6,946 nt of DNA from Azoarcus sp. (GTDB lineage Bacteria > Pseudomonadota > Gammaproteobacteria > Burkholderiales > Rhodocyclaceae): NCBI GenBank assembly GCA_023230755.1, contig JALNWS010000204.1, positions 1-6,946 of the forward strand. Reading direction: 5' to 3'. A program made the position numbers and the translations under genes. This document shows positions 1 to 5,221 of the stretch, piece after piece (position 1 is the first letter of the stretch; each line of letters starts with the position of its first letter). The notes under the pieces were generated by a model. That model was not told the DNA's origin, ran no database searches, and saw only the letters and a list, made by a program, of their open reading frames with translations.

Positions 1-45
1 AAGGTTGTTCAGCTTCTCGATAAATTCCATGGCTTGCCCCAGCAT
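1..45 (-). CDS. Possible 5' end of an unidentified gene, cut by the window edge
   Basis: Read on the minus strand, an ATG at 45 opens a frame that continues to the window edge, giving MLGQAMEFIEKLNNL. A second in-frame ATG at 30 would give MEFIEKLNNL and has a GGGG stretch 6 bases upstream that could be a weak ribosome binding site. The same frame is open upstream of the first ATG back to a TAG at 91-93, so the true start could be earlier (a TTG is available) or the frame may not be coding. The peptide is amphipathic and charged, as in an alpha helix. I do not recognise the family. It is too short to be sure it is a gene. Confidence 0.3.
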   Translation of the reverse strand, partial: MLGQAMEFIEKLNNL

Positions 46-123
46 CAGATGAATCTCGTCATCGTATTGCCATACGCATACCCAAAGCAACTATGTTCAG
101 CATCGATAAGTAAGAGCTTCTGA
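46..123. other. Flanking DNA left of the IS21 element, unassigned
   Basis: This is the non-IS DNA between the possible outward gene start and the left end of the IS. On the minus strand one frame runs from the IS boundary to a TGA at 45-47 and reads QKLLLIDAEHSCFGYAYGNT then MTRFI. That TGA overlaps the downstream ATG by one base (TGATG), an arrangement often seen between coupled genes, so this could be the last codons of an upstream gene cut by the IS. It could equally be chance openness over 25 codons. None of the frames resembles the N-terminal half of a DctM permease. Confidence 0.3.
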
Positions 124-182
124 TGTTGTCGCCGGCCGAAAACTGACCATGTAGGGGTGTGAATTCCGGCTGAAAATTGACC
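124..182 (+). repeat. IS21 left end with two 17-bp subterminal repeats
   Basis: The terminal TGTTGTCG is followed by CCGGCCGAAAACTGACC at 132-148 and CCGGCTGAAAATTGACC at 166-182. These two copies differ at 2 of 17 positions and their starts are 34 bp apart. Multiple terminal repeats of this kind are the known IstA binding sites in IS21-type elements. The second repeat ends about 45 bp before the istA start codon, so transposase bound here could also affect transcription of its own gene; that effect is inference. Confidence 0.85.
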
Positions 183-198
183 AGGGTGTTTAACCTAT

Positions 199-217
199 CT
201 GCCTCATTTTGAGGCAG
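199..217 (+). promoter_or_regulatory. Small stem-loop just upstream of istA
   Basis: CTGCCTCA and TGAGGCAG form a perfect 8-bp stem around a TTT loop. The 3' arm ends at 217, inside the AGGGG stretch (216-220) that is the likely ribosome binding site for the GTG start at 228. In messages that read through from outside the IS, such a stem could hide the binding site and limit transposase synthesis, a control seen in several IS families. The structure is visible; the function is inferred. Confidence 0.5.
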
Positions 218-227
218 GGGATCAAAG

Positions 228-1733
228 GTGATCACCATGGAAATGCTGGGCAAGGTCAGAAGGATGCATTACCGCGACGGGCTGTCCCGGGCGGAGATCG
301 CGCGACGCACGGGTTTGTCGCGCAATACGGTGAAGAAGTGGCTCAAGGCGAGCGAAGGTGTCGAGCCGCGCTATCGAAGGCCAACGGTAGCGGGCAAGCT
401 GACCGCGTTTCATGCGGTATTGCTGCGCGCGCTAGAGGCCGACTTTCACCGTCCGAAGCGCGAGCGGCGCACCGCCAGGGCGCTGCACGCAGAGTTGCGG
501 GCGCAGGGCTACACGGGCGGCTACACGGTCCTCACCGATTTCATCCGCAGCTGGCGCGAGCGGGCCGGCGCCAATGCGCCGACGCGCGCGTTCGTGCCAC
601 TGAAGTTCGAACTGGGCGAAGCCTTCCAGTTCGACTGGAGCGAAGAGCGGCTGGTCATTGGCGGGATCTGGCGCAAGCTCCTGGTGGCGCACCTCAAGCT
701 GTGCGCCAGCCGCGCCTTTGTGCTGGTGGCCTACCCGAGCCAGAGCCACGAGATGTTGTTCGATGCGCACACGCGCAGCTTCCAGGCACTGGGCGGAATT
801 CCGCGCCGCGGCATCTACGACAACATGAAGACCGCGGTGGACAAGGTCAAGAAGGGCAAGGGCCGCGTGGTCAATGCGCGCTTCTCGGCGCTGTGTTCGC
901 ACTACCTCTTCGATGCCGACTTCTGCAACGTTGCCTCCGGCTGGGAGAAAGGCGTCGTCGAGAAGAACGTGCAAGACAGCCGGCGGCGGATCTGGCAGAA
1001 GGCGGCGAGTTTGCGCTTCGCCAGCTTTAACGAACTCAACGTCTGGCTGCTGGCCCGCTGCGAGGCGCTATGGCAGGAGCTCACTCACCCCGAGTACGAA
1101 CTGACGGTGGCCGAGATGCTTGAGCACGAGCAGCCAGCGCTGATGCCCATGGTCACCCCCTTCGACGGCTACGTCGAGGAGTCGGGCCGGGTCTCGAGCA
1201 CTTGCCTCGTGGCGGCGACACGCAACCGCTACTCGGTGCCGTGCGAACTAGCAGGCAAGATGATCAGCAAGCGCTTCTATCCGGAGCGTATCGACGTCGT
1301 CTTCGACGAGGCGGTGGTGGCGAGCCACCACCGCCTGTTTGACCGCGGCCAGACGCGCTACGACTGGCAACATTACCTGCCTCTCATCGAGCGCAAGCCC
1401 GGCGCGCTGCGTAACGGCGCGCCCTTTGCCCAGATGCCGGAGCCGTTGCTGCGACTGCAACGCCTGCTGCTGCGCCGCGACGGCGGCGACCGGGTGATGA
1501 GTCAGGTGCTGGCCATGGTGCCCAGGGCGGGTCTGGAGGCGGTGCTGGTCGCGGTTGAACTGGTCCTTGAATCCGGCATGGTCAGCATCGAACATGTCCT
1601 GAACGTCATCGCGCGTCTGCAGCAGGAGCCGATGCCCGCCACGGTCGAGACCACTCTGAAGCTGCGCCAGGCGCCGCGGGCCGACACCGGCCGCTACGAC
1701 GGCCTGCGCGGCGCGGAGAAGGACCATGCATGA
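228..1733 (+). CDS. istA: IS21-family transposase IstA
   Basis: IstA is the DDE transposase that binds the IS ends and carries out strand cleavage and transfer, with IstB as helper. The 501-residue product has an N-terminal helix-turn-helix at about residues 17-42 (LSRAEIARRTGLSRNTVKKW). An RNase H-like catalytic core follows, with candidate triad D136 (FQFDW), D198 (IYDNMKTAV) and E245 (KGVVEKNV), in the order and context typical of IstA. The C-terminal part, from about residue 305, carries the Mu-transposase-like beta segment (RNRYSVPCELAGK). Length is normal for the family. The start at 228 is GTG with AGGGG 7 bases upstream. An in-frame ATG at 237, three codons on, is preceded by AAGGTGAT and is an equal candidate. 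The stop overlaps istB by 8 bp. No frameshift or internal stop is present, so the gene looks functional. Confidence 0.95.
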   Translation: MITMEMLGKVRRMHYRDGLSRAEIARRTGLSRNTVKKWLKASEGVEPRYRRPTVAGKLTAFHAVLLRALEADFHRPKRERRTARALHAELRAQGYTGGYTVLTDFIRSWRERAGANAPTRAFVPLKFELGEAFQFDWSEERLVIGGIWRKLLVAHLKLCASRAFVLVAYPSQSHEMLFDAHTRSFQALGGIPRRGIYDNMKTAVDKVKKGKGRVVNARFSALCSHYLFDADFCNVASGWEKGVVEKNVQDSRRRIWQKAASLRFASFNELNVWLLARCEALWQELTHPEYELTVAEMLEHEQPALMPMVTPFDGYVEESGRVSSTCLVAATRNRYSVPCELAGKMISKRFYPERIDVVFDEAVVASHHRLFDRGQTRYDWQHYLPLIERKPGALRNGAPFAQMPEPLLRLQRLLLRRDGGDRVMSQVLAMVPRAGLEAVLVAVELVLESGMVSIEHVLNVIARLQQEPMPATVETTLKLRQAPRADTGRYDGLRGAEKDHA

Positions 1734-2526
1734 CATCCGCGCTGAGCTGAAGGCGTTGCGACTGTATGGCATGGCTGACGCGTGGGGCGAACTGGGCGCG
1801 GGCGACGGCGACGAGGCGTCAAGCGCACTGGTCGAGCAATTGCTCACCGCCGAGCGGACGGACCGCGCGATACGCTCGGTCCGTTACCAAATGAGTGCCG
1901 CGCGCTTTCCCGTCCATCGTGACTTGGCCGGCTTCGAGTTCGAGCAATCGTGCGTCGAGCGCAAGCTGATCACCGAGCTGTCCGACTTGGCCTTCACCGA
2001 CGACGCCCACAACGTGGTGTTCATCGGCGGGCCCGGCACCGGAAAGACGCATCTGGCGACCGCACTCGGCGTATCGGGCATCACCCGCCACGCACGCAGG
2101 GTGCGCTTTTACTCGACGGTGGATCTGGTCAATGCGCTGGAACAGGAGAAGGTGGCCGGCAAGGCCGGCCGCTTGGCCCTGTCGATGCGAAACATCGACC
2201 TGGTCATCCTGGACGAACTCGGCTACCTCCCCTTCAGCCAGGCAGGAGGCGCCTTGCTCTTCCATCTGCTCTCAAAGCTCTACGAGCACACCAGCGTGAT
2301 GATCACGACCAACCTGGCCTTCGGAGAATGGGCCCATGTGTTCGGTGACGCGAAGATGACCACGGCGCTGCTGGACCGCCTGACGCACCACTGTCATATC
2401 GTCGAGACCGGCAACGAATCGTGGCGCTTCCAGCACAGCAGTGCGGCGGCGAAGTCCCGGATCAAGGCGCGCGAGACTCGCAAGCGGGGCGCGGCGCAGG
2501 ACCAAGAGGCGGCCGATCCGCCCTGA
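1726..2526 (+). CDS. istB: IS21-family helper ATPase IstB
   Basis: IstB is a DnaC-like AAA+ ATPase that assembles on target DNA and stimulates IstA during insertion. In this 266-residue protein the N-terminal helical region (about 1-95) resembles the segment used for oligomer and partner contact. The ATPase core follows: Walker A GPGTGKT at 102-108, Walker B LVILDELGY at 159-167 (D163, E164), a sensor I-like TTN at 194-196, and a probable arginine finger in LLDRLTHH (R218). The C-terminal tail from about 243 is rich in Arg and Lys and ends in a variable stretch. The ATG lies in ATGCATGA, shared with the end of istA, so ribosomes finishing istA can restart here. The length and the motifs are all normal and the gene looks intact. 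Confidence 0.95.
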   Translation: MHDIRAELKALRLYGMADAWGELGAGDGDEASSALVEQLLTAERTDRAIRSVRYQMSAARFPVHRDLAGFEFEQSCVERKLITELSDLAFTDDAHNVVFIGGPGTGKTHLATALGVSGITRHARRVRFYSTVDLVNALEQEKVAGKAGRLALSMRNIDLVILDELGYLPFSQAGGALLFHLLSKLYEHTSVMITTNLAFGEWAHVFGDAKMTTALLDRLTHHCHIVETGNESWRFQHSSAAAKSRIKARETRKRGAAQDQEAADPP

Positions 2527-2536
2527 CGCGGCGCCT

Positions 2537-2581
2537 GCGGGGGAATCCGCTTCGGGCTACGCCCTGCGCGGATACCCCCGC
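2537..2581 (+). terminator. Long imperfect stem-loop after istB
   Basis: GCGGGGGAATCCGC (2537-2550) pairs with GCGGATACCCCCGC (2568-2581) with one mismatch in 14 pairs. The loop contains a smaller stem, GGGC/GCCC (2554-2557 and 2561-2564). It begins 10 bases after the istB stop. No U-run follows, so it is not a standard intrinsic terminator. It may slow polymerase or protect the 3' end of the istAB message. An alternative is a REP-like element carried inside the IS. Confidence 0.45.
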
Positions 2582-2653
2582 GCTGCAATGGTCCGCCCCG
2601 AGACACGGGCACAACAAATCAGAGGCGAAAACAAGACCGACAATCCGCTACAC

Positions 2654-2662
2654 TTATCCACA
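2654..2662 (+). other. Consensus DnaA-box 9-mer inside the IS right end region
   Basis: TTATCCACA matches the Escherichia coli DnaA-box consensus exactly. It lies in the 159-bp noncoding segment between istB and the right-end repeats, about 80 bp from the tip. It is a single site with no neighbouring boxes or AT-rich unwinding region, so it does not indicate an origin. It may be chance. Confidence 0.3.
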
Positions 2663-2685
2663 GCCACGCACATGACGCGCGGCTA

Positions 2686-3444
2686 ATGTCCCTGGTCAAA
2701 ATTCAACCGGTACACCTGATCAGATTTGGACCGGCGCAGACAAAACATGGTTATCCCAAGCAGGCGAAAGCGAGCTGGGAGGAGCGTTGGAAGTGCTTTC
2801 GTGAGGCTTTCTGGGGGCTGACGCTGATCATCGTGGTCATGGGGGGGATCTACCTGGGCATCTTCACGCCGACCGAGGCCGCTGCGATGAGTGCGGTGTA
2901 TGCATTCTTCATCGCCGTGTTTGTCTATAAGGATCTCACCTTCAAACAGATTCCTCGGGTGCTGCTCGATGCCACGAACATGAGTTCCATGCTCCTGTTC
3001 ATTATTGCAGGGGCAATGCTTTTCTCATTTATTCTGACCTCCGAACAGATACCGCAGATGATGGCTTCGGCAATTGTCGAAAGCGGGTTGGGCCCGATCG
3101 GATTCCTGATCGCAGTGAATATCCTGCTGCTTCTGGCGGGAAACATCATGGAGCCGGCATCGATCATCCTGATCCTGGCGCCAATACTGTTTCCTGTGGC
3201 TGCAGCGCTCGGCATTGACCCGGTTCACTTCGGGATCATTGTTACGGTGAATATGGAGATTGGCATGATTACGCCACCCGTTGGGCTGAATCTGTTCGTG
3301 GCCAGCGGGATCACGAAGGCTGGCATGACGGAGATGACGATGGCAGTCCTTCCGTGGCTATACACCATGCTGGTCTTCCTCGTTCTCGTTACCTACATCC
3401 CCAGCATTTCACTGTTTCTTCCGAAAGCCCTTGGGATGATGTGA
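2686..3444 (+). CDS. dctM: 5'-truncated TRAP transporter large permease (DctM type), IS-fused, probable pseudogene
   Basis: TRAP large permeases are inner-membrane proteins that import dicarboxylates or related organic acids with a small permease and a periplasmic binding protein, driven by ion gradients. Only the C-terminal part remains. Residues 1-19 are encoded by the IS right end, and genuine permease sequence starts at residue 20 (KHGYPKQAKASWEERW). About 233 of the usual 425-430 residues remain, so roughly 195 are lost. Family hallmarks are GIFTPTEAA at 58-66 and NMEIGMITPPVGLNLFVASG at 189-208. Hydrophobic membrane segments lie near 42-57, 68-82, 99-118, 137-152, 158-176 and 218-245. 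The ATG at 2686 has no convincing ribosome binding site. Half of the transport core is missing, so transport activity is very unlikely. The transported substrate cannot be told from this fragment. Confidence 0.85.
   Translation: MSLVKIQPVHLIRFGPAQTKHGYPKQAKASWEERWKCFREAFWGLTLIIVVMGGIYLGIFTPTEAAAMSAVYAFFIAVFVYKDLTFKQIPRVLLDATNMSSMLLFIIAGAMLFSFILTSEQIPQMMASAIVESGLGPIGFLIAVNILLLLAGNIMEPASIILILAPILFPVAAALGIDPVHFGIIVTVNMEIGMITPPVGLNLFVASGITKAGMTEMTMAVLPWLYTMLVFLVLVTYIPSISLFLPKALGMM
2694..2742 (-). repeat. IS21 right end with two 17-bp subterminal repeats
   Basis: Read inward from 2742 on the minus strand, the tip TGTCTGCG is followed by CCGGTCCAAATCTGATC (2734-2718) and CCGGTTGAATTTTGACC (2710-2694). 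These are diverged copies of the left-end repeats. Their starts are 24 bp apart, ten less than on the left, which keeps the same helical phase. The segment also supplies the ATG and the first 19 codons of the open frame that runs into the truncated permease. Confidence 0.8.
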
Positions 3445-3457
3445 TCGCGTGATCGCA

Positions 3458-3489
3458 GAAGAAGCCCACCCCGCGGGGTGGGCTTCTTC
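3458..3489. terminator. GC-rich hairpin at the axis, probable permease-gene terminator
   Basis: The sequence AGAAGAAGCCCACCCCG is followed directly by its reverse complement and lies 13 bp after the permease stop codon. A strong GC stem (AAGCCCACCCC with GGGGTGGGCTT) ending in a T-rich TTCTTCT looks like an intrinsic terminator, with the central CGCG as the likely loop. It is also the point where the whole window turns back on itself, so how much of the outer symmetry belongs to the original terminator cannot be decided here. The copied right half would read as a terminator for the opposite permease copy as well. Confidence 0.65.
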
Positions 3490-3502
3490 TGCGATCACGC
3501 GA

Positions 3503-4261
3503 TCACATCATCCCAAGGGCTTTCGGAAGAAACAGTGAAATGCTGGGGATGTAGGTAACGAGAACGAGGAAGACCAGCATGGTGTATAGCCACGGAAGGA
3601 CTGCCATCGTCATCTCCGTCATGCCAGCCTTCGTGATCCCGCTGGCCACGAACAGATTCAGCCCAACGGGTGGCGTAATCATGCCAATCTCCATATTCAC
3701 CGTAACAATGATCCCGAAGTGAACCGGGTCAATGCCGAGCGCTGCAGCCACAGGAAACAGTATTGGCGCCAGGATCAGGATGATCGATGCCGGCTCCATG
3801 ATGTTTCCCGCCAGAAGCAGCAGGATATTCACTGCGATCAGGAATCCGATCGGGCCCAACCCGCTTTCGACAATTGCCGAAGCCATCATCTGCGGTATCT
3901 GTTCGGAGGTCAGAATAAATGAGAAAAGCATTGCCCCTGCAATAATGAACAGGAGCATGGAACTCATGTTCGTGGCATCGAGCAGCACCCGAGGAATCTG
4001 TTTGAAGGTGAGATCCTTATAGACAAACACGGCGATGAAGAATGCATACACCGCACTCATCGCAGCGGCCTCGGTCGGCGTGAAGATGCCCAGGTAGATC
4101 CCCCCCATGACCACGATGATCAGCGTCAGCCCCCAGAAAGCCTCACGAAAGCACTTCCAACGCTCCTCCCAGCTCGCTTTCGCCTGCTTGGGATAACCAT
4201 GTTTTGTCTGCGCCGGTCCAAATCTGATCAGGTGTACCGGTTGAATTTTGACCAGGGACAT
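3503..4261 (-). CDS. dctM: 5'-truncated TRAP large permease (DctM type), mirror copy, probable pseudogene
   Basis: This is the mirror of the fragment at 2686-3444, with an identical 252-residue open frame, the same IS-encoded first 19 residues and the same missing N-terminal half. The two copies face each other and share the hairpin at the axis, their stop codons lying 58 bp apart. It is probably not a separate gene but the same locus read on the other strand. Confidence 0.8.
   Translation of the reverse strand: MSLVKIQPVHLIRFGPAQTKHGYPKQAKASWEERWKCFREAFWGLTLIIVVMGGIYLGIFTPTEAAAMSAVYAFFIAVFVYKDLTFKQIPRVLLDATNMSSMLLFIIAGAMLFSFILTSEQIPQMMASAIVESGLGPIGFLIAVNILLLLAGNIMEPASIILILAPILFPVAAALGIDPVHFGIIVTVNMEIGMITPPVGLNLFVASGITKAGMTEMTMAVLPWLYTMLVFLVLVTYIPSISLFLPKALGMM
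4205..4253 (+). repeat. IS21 right end, mirror copy
   Basis: This starts TGTCTGCGCCGG and carries the two 17-bp subterminal repeats at 4213-4229 and 4237-4253, with starts 24 bp apart. It directly abuts the permease fragment. Confidence 0.78.
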
Positions 4262-4284
4262 TAGCCGCGCGTCATGTGCGTGGC

Positions 4285-4293
4285 TGTGGATAA
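4285..4293 (-). other. Consensus DnaA-box 9-mer, mirror copy
   Basis: TGTGGATAA on the plus strand is the mirror of TTATCCACA at 2654-2662. The pair is 1.6 kb apart and exists only because of the palindrome, so it should not be read as a multi-box origin. Confidence 0.3.
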
Positions 4294-4365
4294 GTGTAGC
4301 GGATTGTCGGTCTTGTTTTCGCCTCTGATTTGTTGTGCCCGTGTCTCGGGGCGGACCATTGCAGC

Positions 4366-4410
4366 GCGGGGGTATCCGCGCAGGGCGTAGCCCGAAGCGG
4401 ATTCCCCCGC
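4366..4410 (-). terminator. Long imperfect stem-loop after istB, mirror copy
   Basis: This is the mirror of 2537-2581: a 14-bp stem with one mismatch and a small internal stem in the loop, 10 bases downstream of the mirror istB stop. No U-run follows in the istB direction. Confidence 0.43.
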
Positions 4411-4420
4411 AGGCGCCGCG

Positions 4421-5221
4421 TCAGGGCGGATCGGCCGCCTCTTGGTCCTGCGCCGCGCCCCGCTTGCGAGTCTCGCGCGCCTTGATCCGGGACTTCGCCG
4501 CCGCACTGCTGTGCTGGAAGCGCCACGATTCGTTGCCGGTCTCGACGATATGACAGTGGTGCGTCAGGCGGTCCAGCAGCGCCGTGGTCATCTTCGCGTC
4601 ACCGAACACATGGGCCCATTCTCCGAAGGCCAGGTTGGTCGTGATCATCACGCTGGTGTGCTCGTAGAGCTTTGAGAGCAGATGGAAGAGCAAGGCGCCT
4701 CCTGCCTGGCTGAAGGGGAGGTAGCCGAGTTCGTCCAGGATGACCAGGTCGATGTTTCGCATCGACAGGGCCAAGCGGCCGGCCTTGCCGGCCACCTTCT
4801 CCTGTTCCAGCGCATTGACCAGATCCACCGTCGAGTAAAAGCGCACCCTGCGTGCGTGGCGGGTGATGCCCGATACGCCGAGTGCGGTCGCCAGATGCGT
4901 CTTTCCGGTGCCGGGCCCGCCGATGAACACCACGTTGTGGGCGTCGTCGGTGAAGGCCAAGTCGGACAGCTCGGTGATCAGCTTGCGCTCGACGCACGAT
5001 TGCTCGAACTCGAAGCCGGCCAAGTCACGATGGACGGGAAAGCGCGCGGCACTCATTTGGTAACGGACCGAGCGTATCGCGCGGTCCGTCCGCTCGGCGG
5101 TGAGCAATTGCTCGACCAGTGCGCTTGACGCCTCGTCGCCGTCGCCCGCGCCCAGTTCGCCCCACGCGTCAGCCATGCCATACAGTCGCAACGCCTTCAG
5201 CTCAGCGCGGATGTCATGCAT
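4421..5221 (-). CDS. istB: IS21-family helper ATPase IstB, mirror copy
   Basis: The 266-residue product is identical to the one at 1726-2526, with Walker A GPGTGKT at residues 102-108 and Walker B ILDE at 161-164. It starts in the same ATGCATGA overlap with the mirror istA. No silent differences were noticed where the two arms were compared, which would be expected if these were independently evolving copies of some age. Confidence 0.93.
   Translation of the reverse strand: MHDIRAELKALRLYGMADAWGELGAGDGDEASSALVEQLLTAERTDRAIRSVRYQMSAARFPVHRDLAGFEFEQSCVERKLITELSDLAFTDDAHNVVFIGGPGTGKTHLATALGVSGITRHARRVRFYSTVDLVNALEQEKVAGKAGRLALSMRNIDLVILDELGYLPFSQAGGALLFHLLSKLYEHTSVMITTNLAFGEWAHVFGDAKMTTALLDRLTHHCHIVETGNESWRFQHSSAAAKSRIKARETRKRGAAQDQEAADPP

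Larger units (their letters stand above)
124..2742 (+). mobile_element. Complete IS21-family insertion sequence (left-arm copy)
   Basis: The element is about 2.6 kb, at the long end for the IS21 family. It holds istA then istB in one direction, bounded by related ends. The left end starts TGTTGTCGCCGG and the right end, read inward from 2742, starts TGTCTGCGCCGG. They match at 9 of 12 positions and both give the TG...CA tips usual for IS21. Each end also carries two copies of a 17-bp subterminal repeat. No target-site duplication is visible: CTTCTGA precedes the element and AAACATG follows it, although the family normally makes 4-8 bp duplications. IS21 elements move by a replicative cut-and-paste route through a circular intermediate, using IstA with IstB. 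The boundaries are inferred from aligning the two ends and could be off by a few bases. Confidence 0.9.
1..3473 (+). repeat. Left arm of a window-spanning perfect inverted repeat
   Basis: This arm is matched base for base by the reverse complement at 3474-6946. The first bases (AAGGTTGTTCAGCTTCTCGA) pair with the last bases of the window, and every open frame in one arm has a mirror frame with identical protein at coordinates summing to 6947. It holds a short flank, one complete IS21-family element, a truncated TRAP permease gene and half of a hairpin. There is no divergence between arms at any place I compared, which fits one sequence read on both strands better than an old duplication. Confidence 0.97.

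Noticed and set aside
177..205. Promoter for istA using TTGACC at 177-182 as the -35 element
   Set aside because: No acceptable -10 hexamer occurs 16-18 bp downstream. TTGACC is part of the IS-end repeat.
209..1030. A 273-codon open frame overlapping istA, and other long frames antisense to istA and istB
   Set aside because: They are shadows of GC-rich coding sequence: low complexity, rich in Arg, Ala and Gly, with no family features, while the istA and istB frames carry clear motifs.
2726..2754. Outward promoter at the IS right end driving the permease fragment (TTGGAC, 17 bp, GGTTAT)
   Set aside because: Both hexamers match the consensus poorly and the spacing alone is not enough support.
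3445..3502. A hairpin telomere or protelomerase target site at the axis
   Set aside because: No protelomerase or linear-plasmid gene is present, and the hairpin fits an ordinary terminator behind the permease gene. It is kept only as an alternative explanation of the palindrome.
2654..4293. Paired DnaA boxes as a replication origin
   Set aside because: There is one site per arm, duplicated only by the palindrome, with no cluster, no iterons, no AT-rich unwinding region and no replication initiator gene.
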